From Thalassomonas sp. RHCl1 (GTDB lineage Bacteria; Pseudomonadota; Gammaproteobacteria; Enterobacterales; Alteromonadaceae), in NCBI RefSeq assembly GCF_947387555.1, contig NZ_CANDNZ010000006.1, positions 1 through 64,000 on the forward strand: a stretch of 64,000 nt of DNA, read 5' to 3'. Below are positions 1 to 12,425 of this stretch, piece by piece. Made by a program: the position numbers and the translations under genes. Positions within the stretch are counted from its first letter, which is position 1. Every line of letters begins with the position of its first letter. The notes under the pieces are model-generated. The model made no database searches. It worked only from the letters and a program-made list of their open reading frames with translations, and had not been told where the DNA came from.

Positions 1-14
1 GTTTTACTTCAAGA

Positions 15-1556
<1,542 letters not shown>

Positions 1557-1720
1557 AAAATCGTTTGTGAGAGACAAGCTCTCTGACTCAATGAATCTGT
1601 ACATATAAAACTATGAATAAATAGTTTTGTGTGTCATTCATCATTAAGTTTATTTTTGTCCCGAAGGACTATGTAAAATCAACATTAACGTGAGTGCCCA
1701 CACAAATTGCATGATAACTA

Positions 1721-1735
1721 ATTTTTAAAGAACTC
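1721..1735 (-). promoter_or_regulatory. rrn leader boxA antitermination element
   Basis: The minus strand reads GTTCTTTAAAAAT, close to the E. coli boxA (TGCTCTTTAACA) that recruits NusB/S10 for rRNA antitermination. Just downstream on the transcript (about 1690-1712, minus) lies TTTGTGTGGGCACTCAC, the usual leader element of gammaproteobacterial rrn operons that pairs with the far side of 16S for RNase III processing. Confidence 0.7.
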
Positions 1736-1790
1736 ATCTTCGAAAGAAGATGAAACGATTAATCGCATTCGTTAACCGTTATTGCCTGAG

Positions 1791-1805
1791 CGCTTGTCTC
1801 AAGCG
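1791..1805 (-). other. Early hairpin in the rrn leader
   Basis: The minus strand reads CGCTTG-AGA-CAAGCG, a perfect 6-bp stem starting at the predicted transcription start of the 16S operon. It could stabilise the 5' end of the rRNA leader. There is no following T-run, so it is not a terminator. Confidence 0.4.
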
Positions 1806-1806
1806 A

Positions 1807-1865
1807 GATGCGCATGATACGCTTCTCAGCTTTGATGTCAACAACTTTTTTCAAAGTTTTGTTGG
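1807..1865 (-). promoter_or_regulatory. rrn P1-type promoter
   Basis: On the minus strand: -35 TTGACA (plus 1836-1841), a 16-bp spacer, -10 TATCAT (plus 1814-1819), then a G+C-rich discriminator GCGCATC. An A/T-rich stretch lies just upstream (plus 1842-1865), resembling an UP element. A consensus -35, 16-bp spacing and GC-rich discriminator are the signature of stringently controlled rRNA promoters. The expected start is near 1807. Confidence 0.75.
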
Positions 1866-2191
1866 CTGTTTAACTGATGTTTGCATCACTTAAACTTATC
1901 AAAACACTTCGTTGGGCTGCCCCGTGGAAGTGGATGCGCATTTTAGACATTTTCTTGTGGAGGTCAACACCTTTTTGAAATTAATTTCATATTCTTTCAT
2001 TTTTGTACAAGCCGCGACCTTATTGGCGATTAAACCAGCGAATAGCAGCCCTAATACTGTTTTTTATTTCTGTGGAGCATTGCTCTTTTATGCATTTAAT
2101 AACGTTTCACATGAAACATTTCACTTAATAATGTCAGTTAAGCATGCTTTAATTTGCTAAAGTTAAGAAAAATTCATGGCAATAGACGATT

Positions 2192-2740
2192 ATGACTCAA
2201 TATAAATTACGTTCTTACCAGGGGATCAGCCCAAAAGTTGGCGAAAAGGTATATATAGATCAGTCGGCAGTACTGGTCGGCGATATTACGATAGGCGATG
2301 AAGTGAGTATCTGGCCTTTAGTCGCGGCAAGGGGTGATGTGAATAAAATAACCCTGGGTGCCCGTACCAATGTCCAGGATGGTACCGTATTACATGTTAC
2401 CCGGAAAAGTGAGCATAACCCTGACGGTTTTCCTTTAGCTATTGGTGATGATGTGACTATAGGCCATAAATGTATGTTGCACGGCTGTACCTTAGGTAAT
2501 CGTATTCTGGTTGGTATGGGGGCAATCATTATGGACGGCGCGGTAGTCCAGGATGACGTTTTTATCGGTGCCGGTACTTTAGTGCCTCCCAATAAGGTAT
2601 TAGAGAGTGGTTATCTTTATGTCGGGAACCCAATGAAAAAGAGCAGACCGCTTAGTGACAATGAAGTCAGTTTTTTAAAGCAATCTGCCACTAATTATCT
2701 GCAATTAAAAGATGATTATCTTGCGGATATGGCTAACTAA
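2192..2740 (+). CDS. yrdA: Gamma-carbonic-anhydrase family hexapeptide protein (YrdA)
   Basis: A 182-residue left-handed beta-helix protein of the gamma-carbonic anhydrase-like/YrdA family. Hexapeptide repeats ([LIV]GxxxxI type) run from about residue 28 to 145 (VGDITIGDEVSIWP, IGDDVTIGHKCMLHGCTLG, VGMGAIIMDGAVV). The family's metal-site histidines are represented by H68, H88 and H93 by position. Activity is unproven; E. coli YrdA binds zinc but has no clear carbonic anhydrase activity. The length is normal (E. coli 184). The gene sits between an rRNA operon and yrdB-aroE, as in E. coli, but reads away from both. Confidence 0.93.
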   Translation: MTQYKLRSYQGISPKVGEKVYIDQSAVLVGDITIGDEVSIWPLVAARGDVNKITLGARTNVQDGTVLHVTRKSEHNPDGFPLAIGDDVTIGHKCMLHGCTLGNRILVGMGAIIMDGAVVQDDVFIGAGTLVPPNKVLESGYLYVGNPMKKSRPLSDNEVSFLKQSATNYLQLKDDYLADMAN

Positions 2741-2779
2741 TGCCCTCTTCTTAACAAAAGTCTTAAGAAAACCCTTAAA

Positions 2780-3013
2780 TTAAAGCTTTAAGTGAATTTC
2801 ATTATTGAGATCTGGCTCATGTTGTTCCAACCAGATCTCTACCGCCTCTTCCCAATCAAACCTGACGCAGTCAGTAATTACCAGGTTTTTATCCGGATAG
2901 CTTTGTTTTATAAAAACGGTAACTTTTTGTCCGGCCATTAACCCGGTGAAACTCCAGGCATTGTGCGCTTCATTAAAATGGATATCATCATTAAATAGAA
3001 TTGCTTGGTTCAA
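2780..3013 (-). CDS. yrdB: DUF1488 family protein (YrdB-like), TTG start
   Basis: A 77-residue protein of the DUF1488/YrdB family, which has no assigned function; the motifs DCVRFDWEEAVEIWLEQH and an FTG-containing N-terminus fit it. It lies directly downstream of aroE on the same strand (55 nt gap), as in E. coli, so it is probably co-transcribed with it. The frame opens with TTG at 3011-3013, about 7 nt after GGGA; the nearby ATG at 3018-3020 is out of frame and ends after a few codons. The start is therefore likely TTG, which would limit expression. Confidence 0.85.
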   Translation of the reverse strand: MNQAILFNDDIHFNEAHNAWSFTGLMAGQKVTVFIKQSYPDKNLVITDCVRFDWEEAVEIWLEQHEPDLNNEIHLKL

Positions 3014-3068
3014 GTGTCATTCCCGCCCTGTACATTAGTTGTATGTAAGTAATGAAATAAAGGTTAGG

Positions 3069-3881
3069 TTAAGTTAAGTCTGCCCTTAACTTCTGTAATA
3101 CCTCATCTGTTGACGGCATCACACCACGCCAGATATTAAAACTTTCTGCCGCCTGCGCCACCAGCATACCTAAGCCGTCTATCACTTTATTTGCGCCAGC
3201 CTCTTTCGCCCATAACAAAAAAGGCGTGAGTTGTTTCGCATAAACCATGTCGTAACAAACCTCGGCCCCGGCAATGACCGTTTCGGGGACGGCAGGTAAA
3301 TGACCGTCCAAGCTGGCAGAAGTGGCATTGATAATCACGTCAAAGTCATAATTATTGGTTTGCTCAAAGGTACAACAAGTTAACCTGCTATCCGATACCA
3401 GCTGGCAAATTTGCTCGGCTTTACTCAAGGTTCTGTTGGCAATCACCAATTGCTGCGGTTGTTGCTCCAATAAAGGTAACACTACTCCTTTGGCAGCTCC
3501 GCCAGCCCCTATTAACAGGATACGGCTATTGTTTAAGGGCACTTTATTGGCGAGTAAATCTTTTACCAGGCCGACGCCATCGGTATTATCTCCCAGGATT
3601 TGACCATCGCTAAAACTCAAGGTATTAACCGCTCCAGCCAAAGCGGCACGTTTGGACACCTGATCACATAAGGCAAGCGCCTGCTCTTTAAAAGGTACTG
3701 TGACATTGCCCCCTTTACCGCCAGCCCGGGCAAAAGCTTTAATGTCTTGTTCAAAGGCGTCTAACTCAATCAGCTGAGTCTGATAAGTTAATTCCTGAGC
3801 TGTTTCTTTGGCAAAAGCCTGATGTATATAGGGAGAGCGGGAATGCTTAATGGGATTGCCGAATACGCGATATTGGTCCAT
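3069..3881 (-). CDS. aroE: Shikimate dehydrogenase
   Basis: NADPH-dependent reduction of 3-dehydroshikimate to shikimate in the chorismate pathway (cytosol). The 270-residue length matches the family (E. coli 272). The substrate site is intact: NPIKHSRSP at residues 9-17, catalytic K65 in GGNVTVPFKE, and D101 in DNTDGVG. A Rossmann motif GAGGAAKG follows near residues 125-132, with NRT after the second strand as usual for NADP-binding AroE. It is transcribed leftward ahead of yrdB. Confidence 0.97.
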   Translation of the reverse strand: MDQYRVFGNPIKHSRSPYIHQAFAKETAQELTYQTQLIELDAFEQDIKAFARAGGKGGNVTVPFKEQALALCDQVSKRAALAGAVNTLSFSDGQILGDNTDGVGLVKDLLANKVPLNNSRILLIGAGGAAKGVVLPLLEQQPQQLVIANRTLSKAEQICQLVSDSRLTCCTFEQTNNYDFDVIINATSASLDGHLPAVPETVIAGAEVCYDMVYAKQLTPFLLWAKEAGANKVIDGLGMLVAQAAESFNIWRGVMPSTDEVLQKLRADLT

Positions 3882-3941
3882 GAGAGATGATTTATGATAA
3901 AAATTTTTTCTAGCCTACCCCAAGATTTACCTTTTTAAAAT

Positions 3942-3971
3942 AAAAAAGCAGCAACTTGTGTTACTGCTTTT
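3942..3971 (-). terminator. Intrinsic terminator after ompW
   Basis: Read leftward, AAAAGCAG-TAAC-ACAAGTT-GCTGCTTTTTTATTTT forms a stem with one internal mismatch followed by a T-rich tail. It lies just after the stop of the OmpW gene and before the aroE start, so it separates the two leftward units. Confidence 0.65.
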
Positions 3972-4012
3972 AACTACTTCTATATTTACTCTTTGTGCAG
4001 AAGAGTAAATAT

Positions 4013-4690
4013 TTAGAATTTGTAACCGATCATCAGAGAGTAAACCATAGGATCTACGTCGACATCCGCAGAACCTTTAACGTTCTCATTGTATTTAAAA
4101 GTGGCATCGGTATTGATATCGATATAACGGGCAGAAGCGTTGATAGACCATTTGTCATTGATATGGTAATCCGCACCAATTTGTACCGAATAGCCGATAG
4201 ATGAATCCAACTCCAGATCACTGAACCCTAAGCTTTTCGGTGCATCTTCAAAACCTTCATCAAAAAAAATGGTGTAGTTAAGACCAAGACCAACATAAGG
4301 CTTTAATTTTGAAGAAGTATCGAAATAGTATAATGCGCTTAACGTTGGCGGTAACTGAGTAACTTCGGCTAAATGCACACCGTCTACACCTAAAACCGCA
4401 TTTGGATCATGTACGGTAATGTCGTGTTTAAAAGGCGTGGCGGCAAGTAACTCGACAGCCCAGTTGCTGTCAAAGAAATAAACAAAGTTAAGACCCAGTT
4501 GCGTGTTGTCATCAACACTTAATGACATACCTGAATCTGCGCCGTTTAAATCAATACCGGTTTTATCGCTATCCGGGTTAACCATAGTCGCACCACCGCG
4601 GATCAGGATGTCGCCAGCCTGATTTGCTGATGCAAATGAAGAAACGGTTAAGGCAGAAAGTACTGTTAGCGCTAAGAGAGATTTTTTCAT
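4013..4690 (-). CDS. ompW: OmpW family outer-membrane protein
   Basis: A 225-residue eight-stranded beta-barrel porin of the OmpW family (hydrophobic solute passage; exact substrate unknown). Residues 1-22 form a signal peptide cut after SFASA. The mature part begins with the typical GDILIRGGATMVNPD, carries the barrel motif LGLNFVYFFDSNWAVELLAATPFKHDI, and ends in YKF, a C-terminal aromatic recognised by BAM. Monocistronic, with its own terminator downstream. Many OmpW proteins respond to salt, iron or redox, but no clear operator was recognised upstream. Confidence 0.93.
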   Translation of the reverse strand: MKKSLLALTVLSALTVSSFASANQAGDILIRGGATMVNPDSDKTGIDLNGADSGMSLSVDDNTQLGLNFVYFFDSNWAVELLAATPFKHDITVHDPNAVLGVDGVHLAEVTQLPPTLSALYYFDTSSKLKPYVGLGLNYTIFFDEGFEDAPKSLGFSDLELDSSIGYSVQIGADYHINDKWSINASARYIDINTDATFKYNENVKGSADVDVDPMVYSLMIGYKF

Positions 4691-4977
4691 AACTAATTTC
4701 CATTTTTTTAGTGCGGATATTTAATGAGGCGATTCTAATCCCGCTTTTGCAAACAAAACTTGACCTACCGCAAGAAATGACAATAAAACCCTTGGAAGTT
4801 TAGGGGAATATAATCTAGAACAAGTTTTTCAGGCTAATCCCCTTATTTCTCCCGGCTGTGGCAAAAAATCCTATAATAGATGTGGAGAAAAACGGTAATG
4901 GTTATTTAAGTGAACAGCATTTGTGATCCGGCCAGATTTTTCATGAGATCTAAGCGCTATGGGAGCAAAGTCTGAAT

Positions 4978-6813
4978 ATGTTCAAGGACTGGAATAAACA
5001 ACTGGCTAACTGGCACAGTCAATTTATTCTGGTTAATTTTGTTATTGCCTTATTGATAAGCTTAAGATACCTGGCACCACAACCCTTACCCGACAATCTT
5101 GCCGCCGGCATTTTTTTAAGCTGTTATTTTATCGCTCACCTGGGCCTGCTCACCTTAATGCTTTTAGCGGTTATCCGCTTGATAAGTCGTTTTATCCGGC
5201 AAGCGGCAATCACCAGAATTTTCAGTATAGCCTTGGTTGGCTTGTCCCTGGCTTTATTGCTCACCGATACCTTTGTTTACCAGCAATACCGCTTTCATTT
5301 GAATGCCATGATACTGAAACTGATACTTGAAGGGGGAAATGAAATTCTCAGCTTTTCTTGGCAATTGTGGTTACGCATATCCTTGATGATCATAGCCTTT
5401 TTTCTGGCACAAGGAATAATAAGCGAATGTTTATGGCGGAAATTTTTCCATATGCGCATCAGACTAAAAGCCATAGTACTCAGCTGGTGTCTGCTTTTTT
5501 TATTTGCACAAGGTCTCAACATCTGGGCCGATGCTACCTTCAGAAAAGATATTACCCGCCAGGCCTTTTATCTGCCCTTATCCTACCCCCTGACAGCAAA
5601 ATCCCTTATCGCCAAGCTGGGTTTGCTGGATTTGGCCGCCTATAAACAACAGGCATTACTGGCGCCCAGGCAAAGCAAATCAAGTTTGCACTACCCCTTA
5701 TCAGCCATGACCTGCAACAACAAACGTCCCCTGAAAAATATTATTCTGCTGGTTGTCGACTCCTGGCGCAGCGATATGATGAATCCCGAGGTTACCCCGG
5801 CCATCACGCAACTGGCTACACAGGGCAGCATATTCACACGTCATTACAGCGGCAGTAATAATACCCGCCACGGTTTATTCAGTCTGTTTTATGGCTTACC
5901 CGGTCATTACTGGCAGCCGGTATTAAATCAGCAAAGAAGCCCGGTACTGATAGACATATTAAAACAGCAGACATACCAGATAGGGGTGTTCAGCAGCGCC
6001 AAATTAACCAGCCCGGAGTTTGATCAAACTATCTTTAGCGCCGTTAACCCATTGCGTAGCCATTCTGAGGGAAGAACGCCTGCCGAGCGGGATCTGGACA
6101 TTACCCGGGACTTTGGCAACTGGTACCAAAGTAAAAACCAGGAGCAACCTTATTTTGCCTTTTTATTTTATGATGCCCCCCATGGCCTTTCGGTCCCCAA
6201 AGATTCCGCCAAGATTTTCCAACCATCTCTCGACTATGCCAACTATATGGCGCTGGATAAGGGTTATGATCCCAGGTCGCTGTTTAACCTCTACAAAAAC
6301 GCTATTTACTATATGGACCAGCAGGTGGCGCAGGTATTAAAGCTAATCGAAAATGACTTAGACAATACCATCATTATTATCACTGGAGATCACGGCAAAG
6401 AATTTAACGACAACGGCAAAGGTTACTGGGGCCATAACAGTAACTATTCAGACTATCAAACCCGAGTGCCGCTGGTGATCTACTGGCCAGGTAACAAACA
6501 TGACTTTTTCAGCGGAGAAACCAGTCATTATGATATCGCTCCCACCCTGTTATCCGGGGCCCTGGGTTGCAAAAATGCCACAGCTGATTATTCCATCGGC
6601 CAGTCGCTGTTCGATAAAAACAGCCATGGCCACATTATTTTGGGAAGAGACGGCAATTACGCGATAAAAATCGGCGAACAACTTAATGAGATTGACAGGT
6701 TCGGCAACTTTGCCATTTATAACAACCAATATCAGGAATTGCCGGAGGCGAAATTAAATATCAGTCAGGCGTTGGTGGCCCTGGAAGAGTTAAGGCGCTT
6801 TTATCAAAAATAA
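4978..6813 (+). CDS. PbgA/YejM-like inner-membrane protein (DUF3413 + sulfatase fold)
   Basis: A 611-residue protein with five predicted N-terminal membrane helices (about residues 15-33, 43-68, 80-98, 130-150, 165-182) and a C-terminal alkaline-phosphatase/sulfatase-like periplasmic domain. Metal-site motifs are VVDSWRSD (D261), SNNTRHGLFSLFYGLPG (T296 at the nucleophile position) and GDHGKEF (D471, H472). The layout and length match E. coli PbgA/YejM/LapC (586 aa), which senses lipopolysaccharide and controls LpxC turnover. Several DUF3413-sulfatase paralogues exist, so orthology is likely rather than certain. Flanked by ompW (divergent) and hemF (convergent). Confidence 0.85.
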   Translation: MFKDWNKQLANWHSQFILVNFVIALLISLRYLAPQPLPDNLAAGIFLSCYFIAHLGLLTLMLLAVIRLISRFIRQAAITRIFSIALVGLSLALLLTDTFVYQQYRFHLNAMILKLILEGGNEILSFSWQLWLRISLMIIAFFLAQGIISECLWRKFFHMRIRLKAIVLSWCLLFLFAQGLNIWADATFRKDITRQAFYLPLSYPLTAKSLIAKLGLLDLAAYKQQALLAPRQSKSSLHYPLSAMTCNNKRPLKNIILLVVDSWRSDMMNPEVTPAITQLATQGSIFTRHYSGSNNTRHGLFSLFYGLPGHYWQPVLNQQRSPVLIDILKQQTYQIGVFSSAKLTSPEFDQTIFSAVNPLRSHSEGRTPAERDLDITRDFGNWYQSKNQEQPYFAFLFYDAPHGLSVPKDSAKIFQPSLDYANYMALDKGYDPRSLFNLYKNAIYYMDQQVAQVLKLIENDLDNTIIIITGDHGKEFNDNGKGYWGHNSNYSDYQTRVPLVIYWPGNKHDFFSGETSHYDIAPTLLSGALGCKNATADYSIGQSLFDKNSHGHIILGRDGNYAIKIGEQLNEIDRFGNFAIYNNQYQELPEAKLNISQALVALEELRRFYQK

Positions 6814-6838
6814 CCGCGCCTTGTTTGAGGTTTTGCCG

Positions 6839-8313
<1,475 letters not shown>

Positions 8314-8318
8314 TCGGC

Positions 8319-8822
8319 TTAAGCTAAGGTTTTCTGCATAGCTTCATCTTTTGCCAACAAAGCTTCGGCATTGGCTGCACGCTCGGCTTTCACTTTATCA
8401 GCAATATCCTGGTTTTCTACACCCAGAATTTGCGCTGCCAGGTAACCGGCATTTTTCGCACCTGCTTTACCGATAGCAACGGTAGCTACCGGGATACCGC
8501 CAGGCATCATCACGGTAGACAATAAGGCATCGTGGCCTTGAAGAGGACCGTTATCAACAGGTACGCCGATAACAGGACGCGTGGTCATACCGGCAACAGC
8601 ACCGGCAAGGTGAGCGGCCAAACCGGCAGCACAGATGAATACCTTACAGCCACGCTCTTCAGCGTCTTTCACATAAGCCTTTGCCGCATCAGGCGTTCTG
8701 TGGGCAGAACGTACCTTTACTTCATAGGAAATATCGAACTTCTTAAGGATATCAATAGTTGCTTGCATTACCGGTAAATCAGAATCAGAACCCATTAAAA
8801 TGGCGACAAAGGTTGTGGACAT
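8319..8822 (-). CDS. purE: N5-carboxyaminoimidazole ribonucleotide mutase
   Basis: Class I PurE, moving the carboxylate of N5-CAIR to give CAIR in purine synthesis. 167 residues. The active-site loops are intact: MGSDSDLP (residues 10-17), SAHRTPDAA (39-47), and GHDALLSTVMMPGGIPVATVAIGKAGAKNA. The usual partner purK is not beside it; purE is followed directly by tsaC, so purK must be elsewhere. The order yrdD-purE-tsaC-hemF is typical of this neighbourhood. Confidence 0.97.
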   Translation of the reverse strand: MSTTFVAILMGSDSDLPVMQATIDILKKFDISYEVKVRSAHRTPDAAKAYVKDAEERGCKVFICAAGLAAHLAGAVAGMTTRPVIGVPVDNGPLQGHDALLSTVMMPGGIPVATVAIGKAGAKNAGYLAAQILGVENQDIADKVKAERAANAEALLAKDEAMQKTLA

Positions 8823-8864
8823 TACTTTTTCTCTACTTTAGTTAAAAAAATGAATGAGGGGGTA

Positions 8865-9428
8865 TTATAAAGCCTTCCGCTTGTACGTGCATTTCTTTTC
8901 TGGACATATTATGACTTCTCCGCTGGCCATCTTCCTTTTTACCAGTACTGGCCACTGACATAAGGGGCATGTTTCCGCCACCGGGGGATAATTAAGCACG
9001 TATTTACACTTGGGATATTGGTCACAGGAATAAAAGGTTTTGCCGTAACGGTTGGTTTTTTCCATCAACTCACCGCTGCTGCACTTGGGGCAGGCAATAT
9101 TGACATCATCCTGGTGATGGGTTTCTTCAATATGCTGGCACTCGGGAAAGTTGGTACAACCGATAAACATGCCGTAACGCCCCTGCTTTACCGCCAGTAA
9201 ATGGCCGCATTCCGGGCAGCTACTGCCGGCCAGCACTTTATCTTCAATGCGTTCATGTTCAACCACGGGGCGGGTATATTGACAGTCGGGGTAAGCGCTA
9301 CAGCCGAGGAAAGGACCTTTTTTGCTGTTTTTGATCAGGAGTTTTTCACCACAGTCGGGACACAGCTCATGCTCTTTTTCCAGGGCGTGTTCGTGTAGTG
9401 TAAATAAACTTTTATCTGAATTTGACAT
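8865..9428 (-). CDS. yrdD: Topoisomerase-type C4 zinc-finger protein (YrdD-like)
   Basis: A small protein made of four topoisomerase I-type zinc ribbons: CPDCGEKLLIK...GCSAYPDC, CPECGHLLAVK...GCTNFPEC, CPKCSSGELMEK...SCDQYPKC and CPLCQWPVLVK...CPEKKC. Such units bind single-stranded DNA or RNA at the C-terminus of TopA; the role of the free-standing protein is unknown. The ATG at 9426-9428 gives 187 residues; a TTG three codons upstream (9435-9437) closer to an AGGA is an alternative. It heads the leftward yrdD-purE-tsaC-hemF unit. Confidence 0.9.
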   Translation of the reverse strand: MSNSDKSLFTLHEHALEKEHELCPDCGEKLLIKNSKKGPFLGCSAYPDCQYTRPVVEHERIEDKVLAGSSCPECGHLLAVKQGRYGMFIGCTNFPECQHIEETHHQDDVNIACPKCSSGELMEKTNRYGKTFYSCDQYPKCKYVLNYPPVAETCPLCQWPVLVKRKMASGEVIICPEKKCTYKRKAL

Positions 9429-9565
9429 AATACCCAACCGGTCCTTTCGTTGCTGACAGGGTCACAGCCGGTATTATGTCATATTTTATTCTTGTTAGTA
9501 ATCTTAGCGAAAGCTCAGCTTTTACTTAGCTACTTGTTTAGCTCTTTATTTAAGTAAAGGCCAAG

Positions 9566-10039
9566 TTAATGCAAGGGGCCTTCCTGCTCGTCAAAAATTA
9601 AATCTTCCATTTGCGAATAGGCGCTTTCCTGTCCGGGTACGTTAAACAGCACCATCAGCACTACCCATTTTAAATCGTCGATGGAAAAGTATTGGGTATC
9701 GAGCTCCATTACCCTGTCGATCACCATTTCCCGGGTGGAGAAGTCGAGCACATTGACCTGCTCCAGGAAGGTTAAAAAGCCCCGGCATTCGGTGTCAAGC
9801 AATTGCATTTCTTCCGCGGTATAAATACGTACCGACGGACGTGCAACCCGGGTCACATAAGCGTAGGACTCACTATCTTGCAATGCTGCTAGTTTTTCTA
9901 ACCAGGTGAGTGCCTTGTAAATTTCATCCTGATGAAAGCCCGCGCGTGTCAACTCATCGGTCAGTACGTCATGATCAACCATTACCTCGGCTTCACTATG
10001 AATATAGTTTTCAAAAAGGTACATTAAGATATCAAACAT
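9566..10039 (-). CDS. smg: Smg/DUF494 family protein
   Basis: A 157-residue member of the Smg family (DUF494), matching E. coli Smg in length. It starts [16 protein letters not shown] and carries [18 protein letters not shown], both well conserved. Function is not established; the gene is almost always next to dprA, as here (the start lies 2 nt after the dprA stop), so the two share a transcript. Acidic and soluble, with no membrane segment. Confidence 0.95.
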   Translation of the reverse strand: MFDILMYLFENYIHSEAEVMVDHDVLTDELTRAGFHQDEIYKALTWLEKLAALQDSESYAYVTRVARPSVRIYTAEEMQLLDTECRGFLTFLEQVNVLDFSTREMVIDRVMELDTQYFSIDDLKWVVLMVLFNVPGQESAYSQMEDLIFDEQEGPLH

Positions 10040-10041
10040 AA

Positions 10042-11142
10042 CTAGCCCCTATTTAGTCTAAGATAGCCACCTGGCACCGCAGATACCAGACCTCTTAGCT
10101 CAAGCATTGTTAACCGGGTCAACACTACATCTGTGGGTAGCTTACACCGGGAAACCACCATGTCTACGGGGGTGATTTCAAAGTCCACACTAGCCAACAA
10201 TGGATCCAGAAACAAGTCCTGCTGAGCAGTTTTTTCATTTTTTTCCGCTTTCTCTTTAGACAGACCCGACGTAACAGACATATCTAACTCATCCATTATA
10301 TCGGCACATTCCTCAACTAATTTAGCTCCTTGTTTTATTAACCAGTGACACCCCTTACTTTGGGGATTATGAATAGTGCCCGGCATGGCAAACACCTCAC
10401 GGTTTTGCTCAAGGGCACAACGGGCGGTGATCAAAGAACCGCTTTTCATCGCGGCTTCTACCACCAGTACACCTAGACTTAACCCGCTGATCAGCCGGTT
10501 ACGCCTGGGAAAATGACCGGCTTTGGGTGGTATGCCGGGTTCAAATTCGCTGACAATACATCCCTGACTGTCCAGAATATTTTGCGCCAGTTGCTTATGC
10601 CTGGCCGGATAGACCTTATCCAGCCCGGTCGCCACCACGGCAACGGTACCCGATTTTTCCAGTAAGGCGCCTCGGTGTGCGGCACCATCTATGCCTATGG
10701 CTAAACCGCTGGTGATCACCAGGCCATGTTGTGCCAGGGCTCTGGCCATCGCCGTAGCCTCGTCCCGACCTGCGGCCGTAGCAAAACGGCTGCCAACAAT
10801 CGCCAGCTGGCTTTGTTGTAATAGCGAGGCATTGCCCTGAACAAATAACACCAGCGGCGGATCCGGCAACTGCATCAAGAGTTCGGGGTAATCTTGGCTG
10901 TTATAAAAAATAATTTGGCTTTGGCACAGACTGGAAGCGGCGACAATTGTCTCTACCCTGCTCCAGTTTGGCTGTTGAAACGCGTTAACTTGCGCTGCGG
11001 TTAGGCTGGCATCAGCAAGCCAGGATGAAGAGATAAAAAGTTCCTGCAGACCATAACGGTCCACTAACGCGAGTTTTTTACTGATGGCGAGCCTGGGCAC
11101 TAATTTCAACGCCAGCCAGTAATGTACCTCTTCTTTTACCAC
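10042..11142 (-). CDS. dprA: DNA-processing protein DprA (GTG start)
   Basis: Loads RecA onto incoming single-stranded DNA during natural transformation (cytosolic). 366 residues (E. coli 374). The extended Rossmann fold is clear: [48 protein letters not shown] and [12 protein letters not shown], with a C-terminal winged-helix part from about residue 300. Translation probably begins at GTG (11140-11142), seven bases after a perfect AAGGAG. Followed by smg with a 2-nt gap. Its presence does not by itself prove competence. Confidence 0.96.
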   Translation of the reverse strand: MVKEEVHYWLALKLVPRLAISKKLALVDRYGLQELFISSSWLADASLTAAQVNAFQQPNWSRVETIVAASSLCQSQIIFYNSQDYPELLMQLPDPPLVLFVQGNASLLQQSQLAIVGSRFATAAGRDEATAMARALAQHGLVITSGLAIGIDGAAHRGALLEKSGTVAVVATGLDKVYPARHKQLAQNILDSQGCIVSEFEPGIPPKAGHFPRRNRLISGLSLGVLVVEAAMKSGSLITARCALEQNREVFAMPGTIHNPQSKGCHWLIKQGAKLVEECADIMDELDMSVTSGLSKEKAEKNEKTAQQDLFLDPLLASVDFEITPVDMVVSRCKLPTDVVLTRLTMLELRGLVSAVPGGYLRLNRG

Positions 11143-11218
11143 TAAGCTTCTCCTTAAGAAAGATCTGCCTTTAAGGCACAGCTTCCCGAAACTTCCCCTG
11201 GTTTTCTCCCCGTAAAAA

Positions 11219-12307
11219 TCAGGGAGCCGTTACCGTATCCTGCAACCTGATGGCTTTGGAGGACTTTAAAATCAGCGCCATGCTGACTTTATCATAAACC
11301 TTAAAAACCATGGCCTGGCCTAAGCTTTCTTCCGGCATCTGGTAATCCGATTCACCGGCATTGGCCATGCGGCTCCACCTGGGCGCATCTTCGGTATAAA
11401 CAGGGCCGGTTCCCGACTCCACCACGCTCGGGCTGGTTCTTTTAATAGTCATAACGTCGCCGGGACGGACATTATTATCTGAGCCCCGGTTGATCATCAC
11501 CACTTCCGATTTACCAAATTCACGACCGCCACTGGCAGATTGAATAATGGCGCCGCGAACATCCCCGGCAACCGCCTGCATGGTAAAATACGAAGGCAAT
11601 AATTGCCCTTCATTGACCGGCACAACAAAATCTCCGGCATGGATCTCTTGCTGAATATCGGTGACATAAAGCGTCGACGGGATTTTTTCGCTGATATTAC
11701 CGACCCTTAACGCCTGCGCGGTAGCAACCAGATCCACCTGATAGCCCAGCATTTCTCCGCTTTGGGGATCAAGCAGGGCTTCACCTTTTTGATAAATGGC
11801 ATAGGCCCGGCCAACTTCCATATCGCCTTTAACATAAACCCGAAAGCCATCAATACTGGATTTATAAGCTTCATCACTGCCGAGTACATAAGGCAGCAAG
11901 GTTAATTCCTGCTCGGTAAAGAAGCTTTCATATCTTAAATAGGGGGCAATAACATCCAGCGAGATGGTGCTGATGGCGCTCTGATCTTTGAGCTTAGTAC
12001 GCACCTTAGGGGACCACTTCAATTCGGGTTTACCCTTCACCAGCATAGGCTGCCCCTGTTCATCGTACACTAAACGTAATTTATCGCCGGGATAAATCAG
12101 GTGGGGGTTTTTGATTTGCGGATTCAGGCGCCAGAGCTTAGGCCATAACCAGGGCTGGTTAAGAAAAATAGCAGAAATGTCCCAAAGGGTATCGCCTTTT
12201 TTCACTTGATAGGATTTGGGCGCATCCGGCTTTATTTGCAGGACATCGGCCTTAACCACTAACGGCAGAAACAGGCATATTATCAAAAGGAGTCTTTTTA
12301 TTATCAT
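11219..12307 (-). CDS. Exported LysM-domain protein
   Basis: A 362-residue secreted protein with a signal peptide (about residues 1-20, cut near VKA-DV) and one LysM domain at about residues 33-80 (YQVKKGDTLWDISAIFL ... NPHLIYPGDKLRL) that should bind peptidoglycan. The remaining 280 residues form the conserved C-terminal region found in LysM proteins encoded beside dprA; its function is unknown. It faces def-fmt across a 118-bp divergent gap and precedes dprA by 76 nt, so it probably heads LysM-dprA-smg. Confidence 0.92.
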   Translation of the reverse strand: MIIKRLLLIICLFLPLVVKADVLQIKPDAPKSYQVKKGDTLWDISAIFLNQPWLWPKLWRLNPQIKNPHLIYPGDKLRLVYDEQGQPMLVKGKPELKWSPKVRTKLKDQSAISTISLDVIAPYLRYESFFTEQELTLLPYVLGSDEAYKSSIDGFRVYVKGDMEVGRAYAIYQKGEALLDPQSGEMLGYQVDLVATAQALRVGNISEKIPSTLYVTDIQQEIHAGDFVVPVNEGQLLPSYFTMQAVAGDVRGAIIQSASGGREFGKSEVVMINRGSDNNVRPGDVMTIKRTSPSVVESGTGPVYTEDAPRWSRMANAGESDYQMPEESLGQAMVFKVYDKVSMALILKSSKAIRLQDTVTAP

Positions 12308-12425
12308 GCTGCTGAGCCCATTTTTAATAGCAATTACGCTAAACCACTATTATTAATTGAATTAAATGGCTAAAATTAAAACATAACACTCTATATGAAT
12401 TATCGCTAATTCTTTTATAAAAATT

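Noticed and set aside
1912-2160. 82-codon frame between the rRNA promoter and yrdA
   Set aside because: No ribosome site, low-complexity hydrophobic translation, and it covers the rrn upstream region and the parS-like palindrome; likely chance.
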